Below, one piece after another: positions 41,543 to 50,993 of a stretch of 55,112 nucleotides of DNA. Every line of letters begins with the position of its first letter. The first letter of the stretch is position 1. The stretch comes from an uncultured Akkermansia sp. Its GTDB lineage: Bacteria > Verrucomicrobiota > Verrucomicrobiia > Verrucomicrobiales > Akkermansiaceae. Position numbers and translations under genes: made by a program. The notes under the pieces were generated by a model. That model was not told the origin of the DNA and did not search any database. It saw only the letters and a list, made by a program, of their open reading frames with translations. The stretch covers positions 1 through 55,112 of the forward strand of contig CANRET010000007.1 of the NCBI GenBank assembly GCA_947629715.1, written 5' to 3'.

Positions 41543-41571
41543 AGGGTACACGAAATGAGCGGATGAGTCAA
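41543..41571 (-). promoter_or_regulatory. ispE promoter
   Basis: TTGACT (41571-41566), 17 bp spacer and TACCCT (41548-41543) on the minus strand. The predicted +1 is the A of ATG 41536. The -10 is weak but the geometry matches other promoters here. Confidence 0.5.
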
Positions 41572-41584
41572 GTTTTGCGGCTAC

Positions 41585-41615
41585 TTACGATTCGGAAACA
41601 GCGAGCGCGGGACTT
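41585..41615. repeat. Copy A of a short dispersed intergenic repeat
   Basis: TTACGATTCGGA (41585-41596) followed 8 nt later by GCGCGGGACTT (41605-41615). The same pair of motifs, with one change, is found at 44209-44238. It lies between argH and ispE. Confidence 0.5.
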
Positions 41616-41628
41616 ACGCAAATTCCGA

Positions 41629-42993
41629 TCAACCAAGCAGCCCATGCCAATATTTCAGGCGGTTGGCAGTTCGATGTTCATTCGGGGCCCCTGCATTTGT
41701 GCGCAAGTCAAAGGCTCGGTCGAGGTTGAAGACTTCGGTTGCATCGTCTCCGAACGCCGGGGAAATGAGTCTGAGTTGAGTCGGTGTAAGTTCGGAAAGG
41801 AGGCAGTGTTCCCTTTCCGCCATGGCCACGGCTTTCCCGACGCACTCATGCGCTTGCCGGAAGGGAATCCCCCGGCGTACCAGGTAGTCTGCCAAATCAG
41901 TGGCCAAAAGCAAAGGATCGGATACGGCTGCAGCGCATCGATCTTCATTGATTCTCATGTCGGTCATCATCTCCGCGTTCACTCCGAGGGCTTGCAGCAC
42001 AGTGTCGAAAGAGTCAAAGAGAGGTTCCTTGTCCTCCTGCAAATCGCGGTTGTAGGTGAGGGGAAGCCCCTTGAGCGCGACGAGTACAGCGGTAAGATGA
42101 CCGTACAGACGACCGGTTTTTCCGCGTGTGAGTTCGCAGACATCCGGATTCTTTTTCTGCGGCATGAGGCTTGAGCCGGTGGTATGGGCGTCCGAGAGTG
42201 TACAGAAACCGAACTCGGCGCTGCTCCAGAGAATCAAATCTTCACTCAGGCGGCTCAAATGCGCGCCGATGAGGGCAAGGCAGAAGAGGCACTCGACTAT
42301 GTAATCGCGGTCGGCAATTGCATCCATGGAATTCTGCGTTATGCCGTCGAATCCCAATTCAGCGGAGATAGCTTCACGATCCAAGTTGAGTGTGGAACCT
42401 GCAATAGCGCCGGAGCCAAGAGGGCAGACATTGACGCGTTTCCGACAATCAACCAGTCTTTCGCGATCACGCTGCAGCATCTCCACGTACGCCAGCAGAT
42501 GGTGAGCCACGGTGACGGGTTGAGCGCGTTGCAAATGCGTATAACCCGGGATGCGAACTGACGCGTATCGATCCGCTTTTTGCACGAGCGTCCTCTGCAA
42601 AGTGATCAGAGCCTGCAATGTCTCATCAATCATACTGCGACAGTACAGGCGCGAGTCCGTGGCCACCTGGTCGTTGCGCGAGCGTGCAGCATGAAGTTTG
42701 GCGCCTGCGGGTCCGATGCGCCGGGTTAGTTCACTTTCAATATTCATGTGGACATCTTCCAGCTTGGTATCCCAGTGGAATTGCCCCTTGTCAATGTCCT
42801 CCTGAATGGAGCGCAGGCCCTTCTCAATGTCCGCAAATTCCTCCTGCGTGAGCAGACCCGCATGCATCTGCGCCCGGGCATGCGCCAGGGAACCGGCTAT
42901 ATCGTGTCGGTAGAGTTGCCAATCGTAGGAAACCGATTCACTGTATCGCAGTACGCGGTCAGCTGTTGCTTGCGAAAATCTTCCTGTCCACAT
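41629..42993 (-). CDS. argH: Argininosuccinate lyase
   Basis: A 454-residue enzyme of the fumarase/aspartase superfamily that releases arginine and fumarate. It starts with MWTGRFSQAT, has HLQRAQPVTVAHHLLAY and the superfamily signature GSSLMPQKKNPDVCE, and ends at the normal length. No other arginine genes are adjacent. It is expressed from a promoter with a predicted 2 nt leader. Confidence 0.95.
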   Translation of the reverse strand: MWTGRFSQATADRVLRYSESVSYDWQLYRHDIAGSLAHARAQMHAGLLTQEEFADIEKGLRSIQEDIDKGQFHWDTKLEDVHMNIESELTRRIGPAGAKLHAARSRNDQVATDSRLYCRSMIDETLQALITLQRTLVQKADRYASVRIPGYTHLQRAQPVTVAHHLLAYVEMLQRDRERLVDCRKRVNVCPLGSGAIAGSTLNLDREAISAELGFDGITQNSMDAIADRDYIVECLFCLALIGAHLSRLSEDLILWSSAEFGFCTLSDAHTTGSSLMPQKKNPDVCELTRGKTGRLYGHLTAVLVALKGLPLTYNRDLQEDKEPLFDSFDTVLQALGVNAEMMTDMRINEDRCAAAVSDPLLLATDLADYLVRRGIPFRQAHECVGKAVAMAEREHCLLSELTPTQLRLISPAFGDDATEVFNLDRAFDLRTNAGAPNEHRTANRLKYWHGLLG

Positions 42994-43001
42994 CGCCCGG
43001 C

Positions 43002-43030
43002 AGATTACACCATTTTTGTCCGATGAGCAA
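43002..43030 (-). promoter_or_regulatory. argH promoter
   Basis: TTGCTC (43030-43025), 17 bp spacer and TAATCT (43007-43002) on the minus strand, leader about 2 nt. No ARG-box operator was recognised. Confidence 0.55.
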
Positions 43031-43119
43031 GCCCAAAGACAATGCGAGGGGCTTGCGTACGGCGAGGAGGCTCAAGATTTTCGAAAAGGTTGAATGAATC
43101 GACATGGCAAAATTTCGGC

Positions 43120-43148
43120 TTGCAGGGGGAAAAAGAAACAGGTATGCT
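43120..43148 (+). promoter_or_regulatory. recA promoter
   Basis: TTGCAG (43120-43125), 17 bp spacer and TATGCT (43143-43148). The predicted start is about 3 nt before ATG 43158. No canonical LexA box of the E. coli or Bacillus type is visible. Confidence 0.55.
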
Positions 43149-43157
43149 CAGCGAAGT

Positions 43158-44186
<1,029 letters not shown>

Positions 44187-44188
44187 GC

Positions 44189-44231
44189 AAAAAGCGCCTT
44201 GCTCCCGTTTACGATTCGGAGAGTAAGGCGC
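44189..44231 (-). terminator. Terminator of the pur operon
   Basis: On the minus strand, GCGCCTTACTC pairs with GAGCAAGGCGC (11 bp, one G-U) over a 16 nt loop and runs into TTTTTGCC. It lies 31 bp after the purQ stop and may also stop recA transcripts, although the plus strand has no U-tract. Confidence 0.75.
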
Positions 44232-44238
44232 AGGACTT
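44209..44238. repeat. Copy B of a short dispersed intergenic repeat
   Basis: TTACGATTCGGA (44209-44220) followed 7 nt later by GCGCAGGACTT (44228-44238), matching copy A at 41585. It overlaps the loop and one arm of the pur terminator. Confidence 0.5.
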
Positions 44239-44262
44239 GCCGGAGCTTTAGTCGAATGCGGA

Positions 44263-44970
44263 TTACTTCAACGCGTCGAAGGCTCCCTTGAAAAAATAAT
44301 AGCCCCAGCCCCAGTCCGGATCGCCGTTCCAATCCGGGTCGTAGTGGTGGCGTGGACGCAGGAAGCGCTCGGGGTGCGGCATAAGTCCCATGGCTCTGCC
44401 GGAGGGATCCTGAAGCCCGGCAATGCGCAGTTCTGAGCCGTTATGGTTGTCTGCGTACTGCAGAGCTACGCAGCCGTTGTCAAGGTATTTTTGGGCGTCA
44501 CCGGGTTCGCAGACGAGACGCCCTTCCGCATGGGCTGAGGGAAGCTCAAACTCCTGCGGAAGGTATTGGGTGAAGGGGCAGGTAGAGGAGACTTTCACCA
44601 GGCGATCCCACATGCATTCAAAGCGTTCAGACTTGTTCCAGATGAGAGAAGCCCGAGGGAGAATGCCAAGTTTGGTGAGGATCTGGAAACCGTTGCAGAT
44701 GCCGAAGAGGAAGCCTCCGTTGGCGTGGCGTTTCATGAGAGCATCGCCGAGGAAACGTTCTGTCTCCAGCTGAGCGAGGCGTCCGCTCATCACGTAGTCG
44801 CCGTAGGAAAAGCCGCCGGAGAACACGATGAGCTGGGCTTTCTCTACGTGCGACGGTGTGGCAGTGGCGATGGGCTGTACCTGAGTGGAAAAGCCGGCGG
44901 CGCACAATGCGCGCTCGGTTTCTACATCGCAGTTGGTGCCGGGATATTTAAGCAAAAGAGCGTGAGGCAT
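44263..44970 (-). CDS. purQ: Phosphoribosylformylglycinamidine synthase, glutaminase subunit
   Basis: A 235-residue class I glutamine amidotransferase. KYPGTNCDVETERA opens the protein; FSGGFSYGDY and GICNGFQILTKLG contain the catalytic Cys, and MPHPERF the His/Glu pair. ATG 44970 is 10 bp after purL. It supplies ammonia to PurL for the fourth step of purine synthesis. Confidence 0.95.
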   Translation of the reverse strand: MPHALLLKYPGTNCDVETERALCAAGFSTQVQPIATATPSHVEKAQLIVFSGGFSYGDYVMSGRLAQLETERFLGDALMKRHANGGFLFGICNGFQILTKLGILPRASLIWNKSERFECMWDRLVKVSSTCPFTQYLPQEFELPSAHAEGRLVCEPGDAQKYLDNGCVALQYADNHNGSELRIAGLQDPSGRAMGLMPHPERFLRPRHHYDPDWNGDPDWGWGYYFFKGAFDALK

Positions 44971-44980
44971 GGCGACTGAA

Positions 44981-47377
44981 TCAATAGTAGGGGGTGAGTC
45001 CGTGTTTCCAGATGTGCTTGAGTTCCGCAATGCTCACTTGCAGCACGGCCTTGCCGTTGGCGGTCAGTGTCAGATTCCCTTCCGCCGTGGCAGAGCCGAC
45101 ACGTGCGCAGGGACATCCTTGCATGGCGGCGGTAAAGTCGTCTTCCATGTCCGGATCCACCTCCACGAGGAAGCGCCCCGTGCTCTCCGCAAAACAGGGA
45201 ATCACATGGTTCTTCCATCCGTGCTGCGAGGGCAGGGCGTCCAAGTTGATGGCTACGCCGCCCTTGCCGGAGAAAGCCATCTCTGCCGCCGCCACGGCAA
45301 GTCCCCCTTCCGAGAGGTCGTGGGCAGAGAGAACGAGGCCTTTTGTGAGCGCTTGCTCGTAATACTGCTTGTAGATGGCGAAATTCGCGGCGCAATCGGT
45401 CTGCGGTGTCTTGGCATCGGCAATGCTGCGGCGACGGGCATAGACTGAGCCGCCGAGTTCATCCTCTGTGTTGCCCACGAGGAAGAGTACGCTGTCGTGG
45501 CGGCGCAGGGAAGCGCCGCAGACGTGGTCTGCATTGTCCACCACACCGAAACCGGAGCAGAGGAACGTAACGGGGATATTGACGGGACCTTCGTCGGTTT
45601 CAAAGTAGTTGTAGAACGAATCTTTGCCGGAGACGTAAGGTGCGCCATAGGCGAGGGCCGCATCGCGGATGCCCCTGGCGCACTCGACGAGACGCCCGAG
45701 TTCCGTCGGGTTTTCCGGGTTACCCATGCAAAAGTTGTCCAGCAGTGCAATTTTGTCCGGGTTAGTGCCGGAGATGATAAGCTGGCGCACAGTCTCGTCC
45801 ACGGTTCCCGTACCCATGGCGTAAGGATCGGTCTTTCCCCATTCCGGAAGGATGGCCAGCGCGAGACTCATGAGCTTCTCCGAACCATCGATATCGATCA
45901 CCGAAGCGTCTTGTGGAGCGTCTGCAGTTGCTCCGGCAAGGGGTTTCAGCACCGTGTTGCCTTGCACCTCGTGGTCATATTCGCGGATGATGGGTTCGCG
46001 GGAGACGATGGCAAAGTCGCCGAACACGTCTTTGAGGTCATCGGCAAGATGGGAGTCGTCTAACTCCAGTCCGGTGCGGGCAGGGGAGGCAGTGAAGGTG
46101 GAGACGAGGCGCTTGGTCGGGGCATCGTGCAGCTTGGAGTTATCCAGTTCACAGACGAGTTCGCCGCTGTGCCACACGCGCAACACGCCGGAATTATTGG
46201 ACTCGCCCAGCACGGTCATCTCCGTCTGGAATGTGTCGGCCAGACGCTGCAGCTCTGCAACGTTTTCCGGTTTCACGGCCATCACCATGCGTTCTTGGGA
46301 TTCCGAAAGGAAAATTTGCCAGGATTGAAGTCCCTCCTCCTTGAGCGGCGCGCGTTCCAAGTAGATGTTGCCGCCGGTCTCAGAGAGCATCTCGCCTGCC
46401 GCTGAAGAAAAGCCTCCTGCGCCGCAATCGGTCACAAACTCGATGAGACCGCGTTCCCTCGCCTCCAAGATGACGTCGAGTGTCTTCTTCTCTTCGATGG
46501 GGTTGCCGATTTGCACTGCCTGCTGATCTTCCGCAGCGGAGGCCTCACCCATGGCTGCGGAGGAAAAGGTCGCTCCGTGCAAACCGTCTTTGCCGGTGCG
46601 CCCGCCGATGACGACGACGGAGAACCCGGGCTTCATCTCTTTGGCAATGTCAGTCTGCGGAATGACGCCGGCTGTGCCGCAAAAGACGAGCGGGTTGTAG
46701 ATGTAGGCCGGGTCAAATTGGATGGCGCCGGAAGTCGTGGGAATGCCCATGCGATTGCCGTAGTCGCGTACGCCGTGCACGACGCCGCGCATGATGCCCA
46801 GCGGATGGATGATGTTGTGTCCCTCTACGAGCTCTTGAGGAGTGTCCGGAGCGCCAAAGCAGAAGACATCCAAGTTCGCAATGGGTTTGGCGCCCTTACC
46901 GGCGCCCAAGATGTCACGAATCACGCCGCCAAGACCCGTGTTGGCTCCGGCGTAGGGTTCAATGGCGCTGGGGTGGTTGTGCGTCTCGGCCTTGAGGCAC
47001 ACGGAAAATTTGTCGTCCAAGCGAATGAAGCCTGCATTGTCCACAAAGCAGCTCAACACGAACCCCGGCTTGCGCGCCATAATTTCTTTGCTGGGTCGTT
47101 GGATGAAGGTCTTGTACATGCTGTGGATCTCTTCAGTCACGCCGTCAACGGTGTGCTGTACGGTGGCAGCGAAGATGCGGTGCTTGCAGTGCTCGGACCA
47201 CGTTTGAGCGATAACCTCGAGTTCTACGTCGGTGGGTTCGCGATCGATGTCGCGGAAGATTTGCTGCACCACGAGCATATCCTCCGTGGAGAGCGAGAGC
47301 TTCATGTCACGACTCAGCTGCGTGAGGTTCTCCTCGCTGAGTTCGCGGACGGGTATGGTGCGGTAAATGGCGGACAT
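44981..47377 (-). CDS. purL: Phosphoribosylformylglycinamidine synthase, large subunit
   Basis: A 798-residue AIRS-type ATP-dependent synthase of the small (Bacillus) form without a fused glutaminase. Signatures are AQTWSEHCKHRIF, ETHNHPSAIEPYAGANTGLGG and GGRTGKDGLHGATFSS in the first half, and VSGKDSFYN and SAHDLSEGGLAVA in the second. It is about 50 residues longer than Bacillus PurL. It works with PurQ and a PurS-like protein, encoded on either side at 3-10 bp spacing. Confidence 0.95.
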   Translation of the reverse strand: MSAIYRTIPVRELSEENLTQLSRDMKLSLSTEDMLVVQQIFRDIDREPTDVELEVIAQTWSEHCKHRIFAATVQHTVDGVTEEIHSMYKTFIQRPSKEIMARKPGFVLSCFVDNAGFIRLDDKFSVCLKAETHNHPSAIEPYAGANTGLGGVIRDILGAGKGAKPIANLDVFCFGAPDTPQELVEGHNIIHPLGIMRGVVHGVRDYGNRMGIPTTSGAIQFDPAYIYNPLVFCGTAGVIPQTDIAKEMKPGFSVVVIGGRTGKDGLHGATFSSAAMGEASAAEDQQAVQIGNPIEEKKTLDVILEARERGLIEFVTDCGAGGFSSAAGEMLSETGGNIYLERAPLKEEGLQSWQIFLSESQERMVMAVKPENVAELQRLADTFQTEMTVLGESNNSGVLRVWHSGELVCELDNSKLHDAPTKRLVSTFTASPARTGLELDDSHLADDLKDVFGDFAIVSREPIIREYDHEVQGNTVLKPLAGATADAPQDASVIDIDGSEKLMSLALAILPEWGKTDPYAMGTGTVDETVRQLIISGTNPDKIALLDNFCMGNPENPTELGRLVECARGIRDAALAYGAPYVSGKDSFYNYFETDEGPVNIPVTFLCSGFGVVDNADHVCGASLRRHDSVLFLVGNTEDELGGSVYARRRSIADAKTPQTDCAANFAIYKQYYEQALTKGLVLSAHDLSEGGLAVAAAEMAFSGKGGVAINLDALPSQHGWKNHVIPCFAESTGRFLVEVDPDMEDDFTAAMQGCPCARVGSATAEGNLTLTANGKAVLQVSIAELKHIWKHGLTPYY

Positions 47378-47380
47378 AGT

Positions 47381-47830
47381 TTATCGGACGCTCCAGGTGT
47401 GGATGGCGGGGTTGCAGATGTCTTTGCAGAAACGAGCGGCGAGAGTTTGCTTATCGCCCTTGCCGAAGATGTAGATGCGCTGGGTGATGGTGAGCGAGCG
47501 TAGGGCGAACGGGAGTTCCTTGCGCCCGGAACAGTTCGCCATGATGGCTTCCTTTTCCAGATCCAGCGCCCCTTTCTTGATGCCGTAGGAGATGCAGAAA
47601 AGTTCTCCGGTAAGCGCCGACGCCCCGTCCTCCTGCACGCTCTGGGATATCGGATCCACCAACACGCGGCGCATGTAGTCGCGGGCAGCTTCCTCATCCC
47701 CCTCGCATTCCACGGTATAATAGCGCGTGTGATTGTAAGTCAACTTATCAGCTATTGGTGTGTAGAGCAGCTTATTCGCATCTGCAGCCGCCTGGAAGCG
47801 GCTGAATACTTCAAAAGTGAGCGTGGCCAT
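47381..47830 (-). CDS. PurS-like subunit, internally duplicated
   Basis: A 149-residue protein; ATG 47830 gives MATLTFEVFSRFQ. PurS is normally about 80 residues and dimerises. Here two similar ends are visible: YYTVECEGDEEAARDYMRRV followed by LVDPISQSV (about 37-65), and QRIYIFGKGDKQTLAARFCK followed by DICNPAIHTWSV (about 118-148). Both fit the PurS strand-Gly-Asp-helix-(D/N)P-strand pattern. Its place directly before purL, 35 bp after purC, supports the role of bridging PurL and PurQ. The call depends on this pattern and context; direct similarity is weak. Confidence 0.7.
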   Translation of the reverse strand: MATLTFEVFSRFQAAADANKLLYTPIADKLTYNHTRYYTVECEGDEEAARDYMRRVLVDPISQSVQEDGASALTGELFCISYGIKKGALDLEKEAIMANCSGRKELPFALRSLTITQRIYIFGKGDKQTLAARFCKDICNPAIHTWSVR

Positions 47831-47865
47831 GGTGCAGGATCGGGTAGAAAGCTGCAAGCGCTCGC

Positions 47866-48570
47866 TTATTTCTGCAAACGGTTGAGTACCTCCGCATACG
47901 ACTCCATGAACTCGCCAAGCCCTTGGCGGAAGCGGTCCTTGTCCATCTTCTTCCCGGTTGCCACATCCCACAAACGGCAGGTGTCCGGCGAAATCTCATC
48001 GGCGAGCACGATCTGCTTCGGATCGGCAGCGAGACGCCCGAATTCAACCTTGAAGTCGATGAGGCGCAGGTTGGCTTTGAGGAAGAATTCTTTGAGCGTA
48101 TCGTTGATGAGCAGAGCCATCTTTTTGATGGAGGCGCATTCCTCTTCTGTTGCCGCCCCCATCTCACGGGCGTAGTCATCGTTAATGAAGGGATCGTTGA
48201 GAGCGTCATCCTTGTAGGAGAACTCCACGATGGGCTTGCTGAAAGCCGTACCTTCTTTCACCCCCATGCGTTTGGAGAAGGATCCGGCAGCCACGTTGCG
48301 CACGATGACCTCCAGCGGCATGATACTTACCTTTTTCACCAGCAGGTTGATGTCGTCCACATCCCCCACAAGATGCGTTTTAACCCCTTTCTCTTCCAGC
48401 ATTTTGTAGATGATGAGGGTGATGGCCTTGTTCATGCGCCCCTTGTTCTCAAACTCCTCTTTTTTAACTCCGTTGAATGCGGTGGCGGAGTCTTTGTACT
48501 CCATGCGCAGCACGTTGGGATCGTCAGTCGTGTACAGTCGTTTGGCTTTGCCTTCGTATATGGGTTCCAT
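47866..48570 (-). CDS. purC: SAICAR synthetase
   Basis: A 234-residue enzyme of purine synthesis that adds aspartate to CAIR. It has MEPIYEGKAKRLYTTDDPN, the EVIVRNVAAGSFSKRMGVKEG signature (over 48252-48314), and LIDFKVEFGR plus LADEISPDTCRLWD. It is the first gene of purC-purS-purL-purQ. Its promoter has a leader of about 27 nt. No purine riboswitch was recognised in it. Confidence 0.95.
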   Translation of the reverse strand: MEPIYEGKAKRLYTTDDPNVLRMEYKDSATAFNGVKKEEFENKGRMNKAITLIIYKMLEEKGVKTHLVGDVDDINLLVKKVSIMPLEVIVRNVAAGSFSKRMGVKEGTAFSKPIVEFSYKDDALNDPFINDDYAREMGAATEEECASIKKMALLINDTLKEFFLKANLRLIDFKVEFGRLAADPKQIVLADEISPDTCRLWDVATGKKMDKDRFRQGLGEFMESYAEVLNRLQK

Positions 48571-48603
48571 GGCGTATCGGGCTGCTTTTTCGGCCCTGCG
48601 GCA

Positions 48604-48631
48604 ACTATACCCCCACTTCCCCGATTGTCAA
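48604..48631 (-). promoter_or_regulatory. pur operon promoter
   Basis: Perfect TTGACA (48631-48626), 16 bp spacer and TATAGT (48609-48604) on the minus strand. The leader to ATG 48570 is about 27 nt, too short for a riboswitch. Confidence 0.7.
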
Positions 48632-49573
48632 GCTGTATTTGCTCATTTCAGCGCTCAGCCTCGATTTATGAATGACGGTTTTGACATCCTGAAAATTCAT
48701 TTCTGAACTGCTCAAAAAGCGCGTGCTTTCATCACGAAAGTTTTCGGTTCATGATGCTGAAGATGGGATCAGTTTACCCTCAAATCCCTTGTTTTATTTG
48801 TCTTTCAATCTCATCCCTCTTTTGTTTGTCAGTCTTGAGAGAAAGCCGGATTTACGATCGGAAAAGTGGGGCGCTTTGGCAGCGATATGCGAAGCATGAG
48901 CAACCGAGAGGAGGGAAACAAGACGATACGACGGCTTGCAAGCGGAGGCGAGGAGTGTTCATTTGCGTGCCAGTCCCGCTTGTCGCAGTGACAGGTCGCC
49001 CTGCCTTAAAACCCTGTTTCGGCACGTAGTTCAGCAGCACACCGAACTTGATTTCTCAATTGCAGAGCGCATCCGGGTTCGGGGTAGCGTCGACGCAGTA
49101 CTGTCCGATGAGATCTGTCACGCAGTCCAATGCTCAGCGTGCGGCAAACGGCGCGTACCTCCTTGATGTCTTGTTTCCATGAGTATTTGCCCGAAAGGCG
49201 GGAACTTTCTCCGGGGAATCGGGCTTTCCTTCCGATGCGGTTCATAGTCCAGACCCGATTCGGGAGGTTGTCTCATTTCGAAAGAAATGAACACTTTGGA
49301 CAACATGAAACATTTAAATCTGGATTACTTTATAAAAACGTCGCAAAACATCTACCATCTGGCATGAAAAGGTTAGGATGGAAAAACTCCGCTTTTCCCC
49401 AACAGAATTACAACTTTTCTAATTTTTATGCTGGACATCCTTTTTGAAAAGAGGTAGTCTGTGTTCTGTGTCCAATCATTCCGATGCGTCAATGATGAAG
49501 TGAAGGCGTAGAACGATCTTCAACGAGAGCATTGACGAATGGCATCCACAGGTCAAACACGAAGAGAAAAAAT
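48632..49573. other. Gene-poor 0.9 kb stretch with a structured segment
   Basis: No convincing protein gene is present; the small open frames have unlikely composition and disagree in frame and strand. Features seen: GAATCGGG (49216-49223) pairs with CCCGATTC (49254-49261), and a small CCCG/CGGG hairpin lies near 49190. The last 280 bp become AT-rich and may hold the promoter of the next gene. It may be a decayed gene, a non-coding RNA or the edge of an acquired island. Confidence 0.4.
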
Positions 49574-50929
49574 ATGAGAAGATACGTTGCTACAGTAATG
49601 GCGGTTATGTTATGCCTGTCGCTTGCAAGTGAACTGAGAGCTCAGGATGACTTTACACTTCTCCGCGCGGCCAATAAGGGGGATGCATCAGCCATGCGAC
49701 GAATCGGCATTCGGATGTACCAAGGGCGTTGCTCGCGAGGCAATCCATCGTTCGGGATCAAATGGTTGGAAAAGGCGGTGGAAAAGGGCGATCTGGAGGC
49801 AATGTACTTCCTTGGGCGAATTCGCATCCAAAAAGACAGGGATTTGGGCCTGAGCTACCTTAAACGGGCCGCAAATGGCGGACACAAGAAAGCAAAGGAG
49901 GCTTTGAAAAAGGAAATGGAGAGGATGACAAATCCCTATGTGAAAGCTCTTGAGTCCGGAAAGTTGGTTCAGGTCCCGGGTGGAACGTGTAGCGTAAAAG
50001 AAGCAGCGAAAAAAGTCACGGAACTAATCAGAGATAGGAGTGCTGGGGCGAACATAAAAACGGTTGCTATGGTGGACTTCCTCTGCAATGGGGGAAAGAA
50101 GACGGATCTGTCGGATTTTGTTCGCGACGCGATGCAGGAAGCGCTAGTTGGGGGCTCAAAATTGGAGGTGACGGACCGCGTTGACACAGGTTTGTTAATT
50201 CAGGAGGGACAAGCGCAACAGGAGACAGTGGACCTCCGATCGTCCACTGCTGTATTCATGGGGGAAATAATCTGTGTGCCGGAACGTAACGTTGGATATT
50301 TCGCTTACCGTGTTTTTAATACGTTAGATATGAGAATACTGGCAGCAGGTTTCATTCCTGTGAAGTGGAGCGAAAATGAGAAAAATTTGTTGAAGAGTAG
50401 CTCTGTAATGGTCGATACCTTTGCTCTTCCGATCACTCTCAACACGGAATTGAAAGATTTGGTTGAAAGGGTCACATCGGATCCCAAGCGTGGTATTGCG
50501 ATGGTGTATTCCGAGGGAGGTGATGATGGTAATATTGTGGATAAGCGAGTGGCATTCGCCCAAATTCTGGCTACTATGTTTAATGCTGGCTGCGAGCTTT
50601 ATGAGCGTGAATTTTATCGTCAGGCATCTGAGGAAGCGTCTGTTTCCGGAAATGTGGTTCAAGCAGAAAAGGTCGGTGCTCTTTGCACGGTGGAATTTTC
50701 TGAGATTTCTTCCGTAGAGAATAGCCTCAAGGTAAAGATCACTGCGTACCCGAAAGGAAGTTTGCTGGTTGTGGACACATTGAAGCAAAAACGCGTTGCA
50801 GACGCAGGGGGGCATGCCGCAACTTACACAGGGAATACAAAAGGGGAGGGAGAGACACATCACGCCATGGTTAAAACCTTACCTGCATCAAATTCCATGT
50901 ACAAGGGAAACATAAAAACAATCTATTAA
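49574..50929 (+). CDS. Secreted Sel1/FlgO-like protein
   Basis: A 451-residue protein. ATG 49574 gives a signal peptide (MRRYVATVMAVMLCLSLASELRA, residues 1-23). Two to three Sel1-type repeats follow (about 28-105; SFGIKWLEKAVEKGDLEAMY, LGLSYLKRAANGG). Residues about 150-270 have the layout of FlgO/CsgG-type domains: TVAMVDFLCNGGKKTDLSDF, LVGGSKLEVTDRVDTGLLIQE, then strand-rich sequence. Such periplasmic domains occur in flagellar, curli and penicillin-binding-protein activators. The C-terminal third is unassigned. Codon usage is more AT-rich than in the upstream genes. First of a four-gene same-strand block. Confidence 0.6.
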   Translation: MRRYVATVMAVMLCLSLASELRAQDDFTLLRAANKGDASAMRRIGIRMYQGRCSRGNPSFGIKWLEKAVEKGDLEAMYFLGRIRIQKDRDLGLSYLKRAANGGHKKAKEALKKEMERMTNPYVKALESGKLVQVPGGTCSVKEAAKKVTELIRDRSAGANIKTVAMVDFLCNGGKKTDLSDFVRDAMQEALVGGSKLEVTDRVDTGLLIQEGQAQQETVDLRSSTAVFMGEIICVPERNVGYFAYRVFNTLDMRILAAGFIPVKWSENEKNLLKSSSVMVDTFALPITLNTELKDLVERVTSDPKRGIAMVYSEGGDDGNIVDKRVAFAQILATMFNAGCELYEREFYRQASEEASVSGNVVQAEKVGALCTVEFSEISSVENSLKVKITAYPKGSLLVVDTLKQKRVADAGGHAATYTGNTKGEGETHHAMVKTLPASNSMYKGNIKTIY

Positions 50930-50993
50930 CAATCATTTCTTCTTTTAATTTAGATTTCTCTCTGCGAGATTTTCTACAATATCCAACCTAATC

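Noticed and set aside
46511..47503. 330-residue plus-strand frame opposite purL
   Set aside because: Shadow of purL, which carries all its catalytic signatures.
48571..48603. Purine riboswitch in the purC leader
   Set aside because: The predicted leader is only about 27 nt, too short for an aptamer.
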